NCBI GenBank assembly: GCA_047602055.1
Contig: JASGIG010000001.1
Location: forward strand, 2,852,001-2,916,000
Length of the DNA: 64,000 bases
Direction: 5' to 3'
Source of the DNA: JAODBQ01 sp047602055
GTDB taxonomy: Bacteria > Actinomycetota > Acidimicrobiia > Acidimicrobiales > Ilumatobacteraceae
Shown: one piece after another, positions 36,621 through 44,465 of the stretch
How positions within the stretch are numbered: position 1 is the first letter of the stretch
Layout of the letters: each line of letters starts with the position of its first letter
Notes under the pieces: model-generated
Told to the model about the DNA's origin: nothing
The model's input: the letters and a program-made list of their open reading frames with translations, nothing else
The model's database searches: none
Position numbers and translations under genes: made by a program

Positions 36621-36662
36621 ACAAATGTTGTGACCACAAGGACGCCCTGCTACAAATGTTGT
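36621..36662. promoter_or_regulatory. Two putative MarR operator sites
   Basis: ACAAATGTTGT occurs at 36621-36631 and again at 36652-36662, 31 bp start to start, which is three helical turns. Each is an ACAA/TTGT inverted repeat with a 3-bp centre. A related half site TTGTCCACAA overlaps the first. They lie between the divergent marR and yceI starts. Confidence 0.6.
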
Positions 36663-36703
36663 GCCCGCAACGGAATGCGGTCTCACGAGGAGCGTCAGCG
36701 CAC

Positions 36704-37249
36704 ATGGCAGATCTCAGCAAGCTCACCCCCGGCACGTGGAACGTCGATGCCGTCCACTCCAACGTCGCCTTCTCCGTCCGCCACCTCGTGGTCGCCAAGA
36801 CCCGTGGGCGTTTCGGCACGTTCTCCGGCGTCATCACGATCGCCGAGGATCCGCTGCAGTCCAAGGTCGAGGCCATGGTCGAGACCAGGTCGGTCGACAC
36901 CGGTGACGAGGGTCGCGACGACCACCTGCGCGCCGGCGATTTCCTCGAGGTCGAGGCGCACCCGACGATGACGTTCGTGAGCACGTCGATCACGCCTGAC
37001 GGCGGCGACTACTCGCTGAGCGGCGACCTGACGATCAAGGGCGTCACCAAGCCGGTCACGTGGGAGCTGGAGTTCAACGGCGTCGCCACCGATCCCTGGG
37101 GCGGCACCCGAGCCGGGTTCAGCGCCGAGACCGAGGTCAACCGCAAGGACTGGGGCCTCGACTACAACGCCGTGCTCGAGGCCGGCGGCGTGCTGATCGG
37201 CGAGAAGGTCAAGCTGTCGCTGGAGATCGAAGCCGTCAAGGCGAGCTGA
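36704..37249 (+). CDS. YceI-family lipid-binding protein
   Basis: 181 residues from ATG 36704 behind ACGAGG. It has the lipocalin-like YceI fold with GTWNVDAVHSNVAFSVRHLV, GRFGTFSGVI, DHLRAGDFLEVEAHPTMTFV and GDLTIKGVTKPVTWELEF. No signal peptide is seen, so it is probably cytoplasmic. The family binds isoprenoid or amphiphilic compounds and is often stress-induced. Control by the divergent MarR protein is inferred from the paired operators. Its 3' end overlaps the convergent epimerase gene by 14 bp. Confidence 0.9.
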   Translation: MADLSKLTPGTWNVDAVHSNVAFSVRHLVVAKTRGRFGTFSGVITIAEDPLQSKVEAMVETRSVDTGDEGRDDHLRAGDFLEVEAHPTMTFVSTSITPDGGDYSLSGDLTIKGVTKPVTWELEFNGVATDPWGGTRAGFSAETEVNRKDWGLDYNAVLEAGGVLIGEKVKLSLEIEAVKAS

Positions 37250-38135
37250 ACATCGCATCGAGCGCCCCGGCCAGCTCGGGGTGCTGGAACTCGTAGCCGC
37301 TCGACTGCAGGGCGGCAGGCACGACGCGCTGGCCGGAGAACAGCAGCGCGTCGGCGAGCTCGCCGCCCAGCAGCAGCTTCGGGCCGAACGCCGGGATCGG
37401 CAGGACCGCCGGCCGGTGCAGCGCCCGGCCGAGTGCCTTGGCCATGTCGGCGTTGGTCGCCGGGTTCGGGGCGGTCAGGTTGAACGCCCCGTCCGCGGGG
37501 TGGTCGAGCAGGTGGGCGATCGCGCCGACCTCGTCGTCGAGCGTGATCCAGCTCTGCCACTGCCTGCCGTCGCCGAAGCGCCCGCCGAGGCCGAGCTTGA
37601 ACAGCGGGAGCTGCTTGCGCAGCGCGCCACCCTTCGGGGTGAGCACGATCCCCGTGCGAACCGTCGCCACCTTCGTCGCCGCCGAGCGAGCCGCTGCTGC
37701 GGCGCGCTCCCAGCGCACGCACAGGTCGGCGAGGAAGCCGGATCCGGCGGGTGACCGCTCGTCGAGCACCTCGTCGCCTCGGTTGCCGTAGTAGCCGACC
37801 GCCGACGCCGACACGAACACCGCCGGCGGGTTCGTGGCTGCACCGATGGAGGCGGCGAGCAGCTCCGTGCCTTCGAGGCGGCTGGCGACGAGCGTGCGCT
37901 TGTAGTCGTCGGTCCAGCGGTGATCGCCGATCCCCGCCCCGGCGAGGTTGACGACGGCGTCGACGCGGTCGAGCGCGTCGTCAGGCAGCTGCTGCCCGGC
38001 AGCCGGATCCCAGCGCAGCTCGCCGGCGCCGGCCTGGCGGCGCACGAGGCTGACGACGTCGTGCCCGGCTACCCGCAGCCGGGTGACCAGCGCCGTCCCG
38101 ATCAACCCACTCGACCCGCTGACGAGGATCCGCAC
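37236..38135 (-). CDS. TIGR01777-family epimerase (SDR39U1-like)
   Basis: 299 residues from GTG 38135. The N-terminal NAD(P) motif is GSSGLIGTAL, followed by VDAVVNLAGAGIGDHRWTDD, the signature of this extended SDR family. SASAVGYYGNRGDEVLDE carries the YYGNRG motif. C-terminal DUF1731-like residues follow (LRALGRALHRPAVLPIPAFG region). The family is nearly universal, but its reaction is unproven. Convergent with yceI. Confidence 0.9.
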   Translation of the reverse strand: MRILVSGSSGLIGTALVTRLRVAGHDVVSLVRRQAGAGELRWDPAAGQQLPDDALDRVDAVVNLAGAGIGDHRWTDDYKRTLVASRLEGTELLAASIGAATNPPAVFVSASAVGYYGNRGDEVLDERSPAGSGFLADLCVRWERAAAAARSAATKVATVRTGIVLTPKGGALRKQLPLFKLGLGGRFGDGRQWQSWITLDDEVGAIAHLLDHPADGAFNLTAPNPATNADMAKALGRALHRPAVLPIPAFGPKLLLGGELADALLFSGQRVVPAALQSSGYEFQHPELAGALDAMFSSP

Positions 38136-38271
38136 GCCTCCAACGTAGGCGACTCGGGGGCCTCGCCCGTCCCGCGTTGGCAGTCTCGGGAACCGGACGA
38201 GGGGTAGGTTCGTCATGTTGCGAGGGCGGACACCACGCAGCCGCCACCGACAGCAGGAGAAGCTGCGCCAG

Positions 38272-40014
38272 ATGACTGATCTCAACGGCCCCCAGTTCCA
38301 GCCGCCGCAGTTCCAGCCGCCGACTGTGCCGCCGGCGCAGCAGCAGCCGGTGTTCGGCGCGCCGCCGGCGTCGGGACCGCCGACGACGCCGATCGAGGTC
38401 GCCCCGCCGGCGTCGAACAGGAAGCGGTCCAAGGGCGTGCTCGTCGGTGCCGCCGTCGCGGTCCTCGCGCTGGTCGGCGCCGGCGTGTTCGCGCTCACCC
38501 GCATCGGTGGCGACGACGACAAGGGTGGCGCGGCCAGCCCCACCGAGGCCGGAGAGAACCTGGTGAACGCTCTCAATCAGGAGGACATCCTCGGCGTCGT
38601 CGACGTCCTGCTGCCCGGCGAGCGCGAGACGTTCCGCCAGCCGCTGATCGATCTCGTCGACAACCTCAAGCGCCTCGACGTGCTCGGCGGCGACGCCGAC
38701 GCGAGCAGCGTCAAGGGCATCGACATCGAGCTCGCCGACGCGAAGGTCACCGCCGACAAGCCCGTCGCCGAGGACATCACCAACATCCACATCGCCGCCG
38801 AGGACGAGTCGAGCGTGGACGGCAAGAACCTGCCGCTCGGCGACATCATCGTCAAGGAGGCCCTCGGTGGCGAGAAGCCGTCCACCAGGTCCAGCTCCTC
38901 GGGGCAGCCCGTCGACCTGACGATGACCACGGTCGAGAAGGACGGCCGCTGGTACGTGAGCCTGTTCTACTCGATCGCCGAGAACGCCCGTCAGGACCGG
39001 CGCGACAGCAAGCCGGTGCCGGACGAGGGCGTCGCGCTCGCCGGTGCCGACCAGCCCGAGGAGGCCGTCGACCAGATGGTCAAGGCGGCCACCGAGCTCG
39101 ACGTGGAGAGGATCATCGGTGGTCTCAACCCCAACGAGGCGGAGGCGCTGCAGCGCTACGCCCCGCTGTTCCTGGACAGCGCCGACGAGCGTGCCAAGGA
39201 CCTCGACGCGACGATCACGTTCAGCGACGCGACGTACGACGTCAGCGGCTCGGGCTCGCACCGTCACGTGACGATCTCGGAGTTCCAGCTGTCGATCGAG
39301 GCCGACGGCGAGACCATGACGGCTGCGGTGAAGGGCGGGTGTGCCGTCGTCACGACGCCGGACGGCGAGACCGTCGAGACCTGCAAGGACGGCAAGGACA
39401 TCACCAAGACGCTCGACGACGCCGGCTTCGGTGGCGACCTCTCGCCCGAGGTCGACAAGCTGATCACCACGGTGCAGGACGCGTTCGCCGACTTCGATCC
39501 GACGGGCATCGCCGTCGACCAGGTCGACGGCAAGTGGTACGTCAGCCCGATCGCCACCGGGTTCGACTTCCTCAACGGTGCGCTCGGTGCCCTCGACGGC
39601 AAGGAGTTGCAGGACATCATCGACGCGGCGAAGAACATCGACGTCGGTGGCATCGCCATCCCGGACATCGGCGCCGGTTCGTCGACGGCGGAGACGATCC
39701 CCGTCCCGACCATGGTGCCGGACACCGTCGACACGGTGCCGGACACCGTCGAGGAGACGTTCCCGCCGGTGACCGACGGGTCGGCGGCCACCACCGAGGA
39801 CTTCAGGACCGAGACCGAGGCGTTCATCGCCGGCGACGAGGTCACCGACCACACCGGTCTGACGTTCACCGGTGTCAGCTGTGCGGCGCCGGCCTCGACC
39901 GACGTCGGCACCACCTACAGGTGCTTCGCCTGGGCGGACGGTACGCAGTACCAGTTCACCGTCGAGATCACCTCGGTCGACGGCTTCACTGTCCAGGAGG
40001 CCCAGCCGGTCTGA
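38272..40014 (+). CDS. Membrane-anchored extracytoplasmic protein with Pro/Gln-rich N-terminus
   Basis: 580 residues from ATG 38272 (AGGAGA 11 bp upstream). A cytoplasmic Pro/Gln-rich segment (FQPPQFQPPTVPPAQQQPVF) precedes one TM (GVLVGAAVAVLALVGAGVFA, ~55-75). The exterior then shows two related ~180-residue halves (ENLVNALNQEDILGVVDVLL and DQMVKAATELDVERIIGGLN), each with a 'G[RK]WYVS' strand. A DUF4333-like C-terminal domain carries a Cys pair (VSCAAPASTDVGTTYRCFAW). The function is unknown; such proteins are frequent in actinobacterial envelopes. Confidence 0.7.
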   Translation: MTDLNGPQFQPPQFQPPTVPPAQQQPVFGAPPASGPPTTPIEVAPPASNRKRSKGVLVGAAVAVLALVGAGVFALTRIGGDDDKGGAASPTEAGENLVNALNQEDILGVVDVLLPGERETFRQPLIDLVDNLKRLDVLGGDADASSVKGIDIELADAKVTADKPVAEDITNIHIAAEDESSVDGKNLPLGDIIVKEALGGEKPSTRSSSSGQPVDLTMTTVEKDGRWYVSLFYSIAENARQDRRDSKPVPDEGVALAGADQPEEAVDQMVKAATELDVERIIGGLNPNEAEALQRYAPLFLDSADERAKDLDATITFSDATYDVSGSGSHRHVTISEFQLSIEADGETMTAAVKGGCAVVTTPDGETVETCKDGKDITKTLDDAGFGGDLSPEVDKLITTVQDAFADFDPTGIAVDQVDGKWYVSPIATGFDFLNGALGALDGKELQDIIDAAKNIDVGGIAIPDIGAGSSTAETIPVPTMVPDTVDTVPDTVEETFPPVTDGSAATTEDFRTETEAFIAGDEVTDHTGLTFTGVSCAAPASTDVGTTYRCFAWADGTQYQFTVEITSVDGFTVQEAQPV

Positions 40015-40042
40015 GCGGCCGACCGTCCTGGCGCACGTCGGC

Positions 40043-41894
40043 TCACGCGTCGACGTGGATCGGGACGCTGACGACGACGGTGTGCGGGCGGTACAGCAGG
40101 CGAGCCTTCAGCGCCAGGGCGGTCTGGTTGTGCAGCCACTGGCTCGACACCTTGGTGACGAACTCGGGGATCACGACGGTGATGATCTCGTCGGGTTGCT
40201 CGGCGTCGATCTCGTCGAGGAAGTCGAGCACCGGTCGGGTCAGCTCGCGGTACGGCGAGGAGATCGTGTTCAGCTCGATGTTGATGCCGTGGCGATCCCA
40301 TTGCGCCCGCAGGGCGCGCTCCTCGTCGGCGTCCTGGACGATCGACAGGGCGATGATCCGCTCCGGCGCCAGGCTGCGGGCGTAGGCGATGGCCTCGAGC
40401 GTGCCGCGGTTGATGCTGCCGACGAGCACGACGACGTAGTGGGTGTGGCGCTTGGCCCGGTACTCGTCGGGTACCTGCACTGCGGCGCGCACCTTCTGGT
40501 AGTGGGCACCGATGCCGTAGAAGCCGAGCACCGCCAACGGGATCAGCGCCGCCGGGATCCAGGCGCCCTCGGTGAACTTGGAGACGACGACGATCGTCGC
40601 GATCAGGAACGTGGTGGCCGCGCCGATCGCGTTGATCGTCATGCCGAGGCGCCACTTCGGCTCGCGGCAGGCGCAGGTGGTGACGGACCATCCCGGCCTG
40701 GCTGAGCGTGAAGCCGGTGAACACGCCGAACGCGTACAGCGGGATCAGCTTGGAGATGTCGCCGTCGAAGACGACGATCAGGATCCCGGCGACGACGGCC
40801 AGGAAGATCACGCCGTTGGAGAACACCAGCCGGTCGCCGCGGTTGGCGAACTGCCGCGGGAGGAAACCGTCCTTGGCGATGATCGACGACAGCCTCGGGA
40901 AGTCGGCGTAGGCCGTGTTCGCCGCCAGGATCAGGATCGCGAACGTCGAGATCTGCATGATCCAGAACAGCACGCCCTTGCCGCCGTAGATGTGCTCGGC
41001 CATCAGCGCGATGCCGGTCGGGTCGTGCTCGCCGCGCACCGGGTGCAGCTTGGCGGCCAGCACCGAGACGCCGATGAAGCACGAGCCGAGGATCGCGCCC
41101 ATCCACATCAGCGTGTGCGCGGCGTTCTTCGACTCCGGCTTCTTGAACGCCGGCACGCCGTTGCTGACCGCCTCGACGCCCGACAGCGCCACCGCGCCGG
41201 ACGAGAAGCCGCGCAGCAGCATCAGCAGCGTCAGGGAGCCGGCGCCCTTGGCCAGCTCGGCGGCCTCGGCGCTGGTGTGTGCCGGGTCGATCGGGCCGAG
41301 GTGGCCGACGAAGATGCGGATGAGGCCGACGACGATCAGCAGGATCAGCGAGCCGATGTAGATGTACGTCGGCGGGGCGAACAGCGCGCCGGACTCCTTG
41401 AGGCCGCGCAGGTTGGCGACGGTCATCGCGACGATGCACAGCAGGCAGATCGGCACGGTCCACTTCGTGTCGAAGCCGACCGCGGAGCGGATCGCCAGCA
41501 CGCCACCGGCGACGCTGACGGCGACGGTGAGGATGTAGTCGACGAGCAGCGACGAGCCGGCGACGAGCGACGGGATCGTCCCGAGGTTCTCCTTGGAGAC
41601 GATGTAGCTGCCGCCACCGCTCGGGTAGGCGAAGATCGTCTGGCGGTAGCTGGTGATGACGATCACCAGCAGGACACCGACGACGATGGCGATCGGCACG
41701 AGCTTGGTGAACGCCGCCAGGCCGATCCCGGCCTGGCCGATGAGCACGACGAGGATCTCGTCGGTCGCGTATGCCGTCGACGAGATCGCGTCGCTGGAGA
41801 ACACCGGCAGGGCGATCTTCTTGGAGATCCGCTGGTGGCCCTCGTCGGCCGTCGCGATCGGCTTGCCGATGAGGACACGTTTGACGATCGACAT
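40043..41894 (-). CDS. APC-superfamily permease, probable potassium/amino-acid transporter (KimA-like); one +1 frameshift
   Basis: Frame 1 from ATG 41894 gives MSIVKRVLIGKPIATADEG, FSSDAISSTAYATDEILVVL and about ten TMs to SQAGMVRHHLRL. One extra base near 40668 must be skipped to continue REPKWRLGMTINAIGAATT and the C-terminal cytosolic domain (YVVVLVGSINRGTLEAIAYA) to 40043, ~617 residues. The arrangement with divergent trkA/trkB and an OB-fold gene is the same as Rv2690c-ceoB-ceoC-Rv2694c in Mycobacterium tuberculosis. The company of TrkA proteins supports potassium transport; the family as a whole also moves amino acids. Confidence 0.8.
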
Positions 41895-41980
41895 ACGCCG
41901 GGCGACGCTAGTGAGCGGCGCGACGCGGCTCGTGATGTCCCGGGTTGGTGGATGCGTCAAGATTTCGTTAGGAGTGAGCC

Positions 41981-42061
41981 ATGACGGCGCCGGTGCAACA
42001 GACTCGGGCGCCACAGGCCGTCGTCGGCCGTCGGGTGGAGGAGCGCATGTGCACGTCGTGA
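41981..42061 (+). CDS. Possible 26-residue leader peptide overlapping trkA
   Basis: ATG 41981 follows a strong Shine-Dalgarno (AGGAG, 6 nt). It encodes MTAPVQQTRAPQAVVGRRVE, then ERMCTS, stopping at 42061, 10 bases inside trkA in another frame. It could be a translated leader coupling to trkA, or chance. The 154-bp gap otherwise shows only the divergent promoters. Confidence 0.35.
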   Translation: MTAPVQQTRAPQAVVGRRVEERMCTS

Positions 42062-42714
42062 TCGTTGGATGTGGCCGGGTCGGCTCGTCGTTGGCGCGTG
42101 ATCTCGACGCGGCCGGCAACACGGTCGCCGTGATCGACCGGCGGCGCACCGCGTTCGAGCGCCTGGGCCCGCACTTCGGCGGGACGACCGTCGTCGGCAT
42201 CGGCTTCGATCGGGACCGGCTGGTCGAAGCAGGTGTCGAGCGTGCCGAGGCGGTGGCCGCGGTGACCAACGGCGACAACTCCAACATCCTCGTGGCTCGT
42301 GTCGCCCGCGAGACGTTCGGCGTCGAGCGGGTGGTCGCCCGGATCTACGACCCACGGCGAGCGGCGATCTACCAGCGCCTCGGCATCTCGACGGTGGCGA
42401 CGTCGCTGTGGACGACCGAGCGGGTGCTGCGGCGGGTGCTGCCCGACGCACCGGCGGTGGAGTGGGTGGACCCGAGCGCCAAGGTGTCGCTCGTCGAGCG
42501 CAGCCTGGGCAGCGCGTGGGCCGGCCATCGGCTGCTCGACGTCGAGGGCCCGCAGGTTCGGGTGGTGGCCGTCAGCCGGCTCGGCAGCTCGATGCTGGCC
42601 ACGCCGGAGCTGGTCGTCCAGGAGGGCGACATCGTCTACCTGGCGGTCGCCACCGACGCGATGGGCGACCTGCCGGCGTTGACCGCCGGCCCTGCCCATG
42701 TGGGGAGCCACTGA
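42049..42714 (+). CDS. trkA: TrkA-type potassium uptake regulator (CeoB-like)
   Basis: 221 residues from GTG 42049 with GGAGGAG 6 nt upstream. The RCK_N Rossmann domain has VVIVGCGRVGSSLARDLD, the NAD-sensing D in VAVIDRR and GDNSNILVARVARE. The RCK_C domain (~140-221) ends VQEGDIVYLAVATDAMGDL. It is a cytoplasmic gating subunit sensing NAD(H)/ATP or c-di-AMP. The stop overlaps the next trkA-like start (TGATG). The gene pair and its neighbours match the mycobacterial ceoB-ceoC locus. Confidence 0.92.
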   Translation: MHVVIVGCGRVGSSLARDLDAAGNTVAVIDRRRTAFERLGPHFGGTTVVGIGFDRDRLVEAGVERAEAVAAVTNGDNSNILVARVARETFGVERVVARIYDPRRAAIYQRLGISTVATSLWTTERVLRRVLPDAPAVEWVDPSAKVSLVERSLGSAWAGHRLLDVEGPQVRVVAVSRLGSSMLATPELVVQEGDIVYLAVATDAMGDLPALTAGPAHVGSH

Positions 42715-43385
42715 TGGAGGTGATCATCATCGGCGGCGGCAGCGTCGGGCGGTTCATCGCCGAGCAGCTCGTCGGCAACGGTCATGGCGTGACGATCGTC
42801 GACAACGATCCCGACGTCGTCGCCCGTGGCTCGACGATCCCCGAGGAGTCGACGGTGACGTGGCTGCGCGGCGACGGCTGCGACGTCGACGTGCTCAAGA
42901 GCGCCGGCCTGGAGCAGGCCGACGTCGTCGCCGCGGTCACCGGAGACGACGAGGACAACCTCGTCGTCTCGCTGCTGTCGAAGCAGGAGTTCGCCGTGCC
43001 GCGCGTCGTCGCCCGCGTCAACAACCCCAAGAACGAGTGGATGTTCGACGAGTCGTGGGGCGTCGACGTCGCGGTGAGCACGCCGCACCTGATCACCGGG
43101 CTGGTGCAGGAGGCGGTGACGGTCGGTTCGTTCGTCCCCCTGATGTCGTTCGAGGGCGGCCGCGCTCGGCTCGCCGAGGTGACCCTGGCCGCCGGCTCGC
43201 CCGCCGCCGACAAGGAGATCGCCGAGCTGCGCTTCCCCCGTGATGCCACGGTCGTCGCCGTGCTGCGCGACGACCGCCTGATCGTCCCCCACGGCGACAC
43301 CATCTTGCGCATCGGCGACGAGGTGATGGTGTTGATCACCGACGACAGCGAACCCCTCGTCCGCGAGGTCCTCGTCGGGGCCTGA
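42714..43385 (+). CDS. TrkA-type potassium uptake regulator (CeoC-like)
   Basis: 223 residues. RCK_N: MEVIIIGGGSVGRFIAEQL, VTIVDNDPDVV, VTGDDEDNLVVSLLSKQEF, and VARVNNPKNEWMF. RCK_C (~140-223) ends DTILRIGDEVMVLITDDS. It is longer in its nucleotide loop than the upstream partner and probably forms a heteromeric ring with it. Translational coupling with trkA is clear. Downstream are repeat A copy 3 and the convergent OB-fold gene. Confidence 0.92.
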   Translation: MEVIIIGGGSVGRFIAEQLVGNGHGVTIVDNDPDVVARGSTIPEESTVTWLRGDGCDVDVLKSAGLEQADVVAAVTGDDEDNLVVSLLSKQEFAVPRVVARVNNPKNEWMFDESWGVDVAVSTPHLITGLVQEAVTVGSFVPLMSFEGGRARLAEVTLAAGSPAADKEIAELRFPRDATVVAVLRDDRLIVPHGDTILRIGDEVMVLITDDSEPLVREVLVGA

Positions 43386-43410
43386 CCTCTTCGTGCCGAG
43401 GCGTCGTCAC

Positions 43411-43502
43411 CGATTCAGGACTCGGCGAGCGCCCAAGTGAAGCGGCGGTGGCGAGCACGGCAGGCGCAGGGAGCAGCTTGGCTGCGACCGGAGCACGATC
43501 AG
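43411..43502 (-). repeat. Dispersed repeat A, copy 3
   Basis: On the minus strand it reads TGATCGTGCTCCGGTCGCAG, CCAAGCTGCTCCCTGCGCCT and GCCGTGCTCGCC. The leading TGA is the stop codon of the OB-fold gene. Confidence 0.82.
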
Positions 43503-43852
43503 GGCAACAAGGTGTAGGCAGGGTTGAGCAGGACCCGCTTGCCGCGCTCGTCGCGGGCGACGCCTTCCAGGACGATCGCCCGGTTGTGCTCGACGCCGCC
43601 GAGCTGGCGGCGGCCGGTGAACACCGCCGTGGCCTGGCCGGTGCCGTCGCTGACGGTGACCTCGACCGCCGGGATGCCCGAGCGCGGCAGCACCCGCATC
43701 CGCGTGATCTCTCCGCCCACGCGCACCGGCGTCCGGCACTGCAGGTCGGCCATCGAGGTGATGTCGAGGCCGTGGAAGCGCTCCTGGAGGCGCTGGTCGT
43801 CGAGCTCGCGCACGCTCGCCGTCAGCCGCTTCTTCAAGTCACGCAAGCCCAT
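43499..43852 (-). CDS. OB-fold nucleic-acid-binding domain protein
   Basis: 117 residues from ATG 43852. A single OB barrel carries CRTPVRVGGEITRMRVLP, AVEVTVSDGTGQATAVFTGR and NRAIVLEGVARDERGKRVLLN. The N-terminal helix LRDLKKRLTASVRELDDQRL precedes it. It resembles Rv2694c, the OB-fold gene of the mycobacterial ceoBC neighbourhood. The DUF3159 membrane gene usually found between them is absent here. The role is unknown; the link with potassium transport is conserved. Confidence 0.85.
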   Translation of the reverse strand: MGLRDLKKRLTASVRELDDQRLQERFHGLDITSMADLQCRTPVRVGGEITRMRVLPRSGIPAVEVTVSDGTGQATAVFTGRRQLGGVEHNRAIVLEGVARDERGKRVLLNPAYTLLP

Positions 43853-43909
43853 GGCCCGCAAGCTAACCAGTCGGCGGCACGCGAACGCCGCGCGTCGCCG
43901 GACGCGCTG

Positions 43910-43983
43910 GCGTTCGTGCGGGCGTGAGCGTTTGCCCGTCGCCTGAGCGTTCGTGCGGGCGTGAGCGTTCACCCGTAGCTTGA
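43910..43983 (+). repeat. 37-bp tandem direct repeat (two units)
   Basis: Units at 43910-43946 and 43947-43983 share GCGTTCGTGCGGGCGTGAGC and then GTT..CCCGT.GC. They lie between the divergent OB-fold gene and the anchored-protein gene, touching the GTG at 43990. They could be tandem regulator sites or a slippage duplication. Confidence 0.7.
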
Positions 43984-43989
43984 ACGGCC

Positions 43990-44421
43990 GTGAAGACCCG
44001 GACGTTGCTGCTGCTCGCGGTCGTCTGCGGCATGGCGATCCTCGTCGCCGGCACCGTGCAGCTGCTGCGCGTCGCCGGCCAGGAGAACAAGACGACGCTC
44101 GGGATGCACGCCGTCGGACGTGCCGGCGATGCGACGGTCGTGGTCGACGACGCCAGCCTGCGGCCCGGCGAGCTGACCGTCACCGTCACGATCGGTGGCG
44201 TGGACGACGGCGGCGGACTGGCCGGCTTCCGGCTGGTGCGCACCGGTGCCGATCCGGTCGGGGTCACCGGCGGCACGTGCAGCGGGTTCTCGACGGCGAA
44301 GCAGCAGTGCACGCTGGCGTTCGTCGATCCGGGCGCGGCCGGCGACCAACGCCTGCTGTTGTTCAACCGTGCCGACGAGACCGTTCGCTGGTCGCTGGAT
44401 GTCAGCAACGCCACCACCTGA
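43990..44421 (+). CDS. Small anchored exported protein, function unknown
   Basis: 143 residues from GTG 43990. One N-terminal TM or uncleaved signal (TLLLLAVVCGMAILVAGTV) precedes a beta-rich domain. That domain has RPGELTVTVTIGGVDDGGGL and a Cys pair (TGGTCSGFSTAKQQCTLAFV). It resembles small Ig-like actinobacterial envelope proteins; I do not know the family. It precedes lpd by 44 bp in the same direction. Confidence 0.6.
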   Translation: MKTRTLLLLAVVCGMAILVAGTVQLLRVAGQENKTTLGMHAVGRAGDATVVVDDASLRPGELTVTVTIGGVDDGGGLAGFRLVRTGADPVGVTGGTCSGFSTAKQQCTLAFVDPGAAGDQRLLLFNRADETVRWSLDVSNATT

Positions 44422-44465
44422 GAGCACGGGTGGGCGGCGAGCGACAGCTACCGTGAGCGCCGCCT

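Noticed and set aside
41653..42048. N-terminal extension of trkA back to 41653
   Set aside because: It is antisense to the APC permease; the RCK Rossmann motif begins right after GTG 42049, which has a good Shine-Dalgarno.
43910..43983. CRISPR array
   Set aside because: Only two adjacent units with no spacer between; no cas genes.
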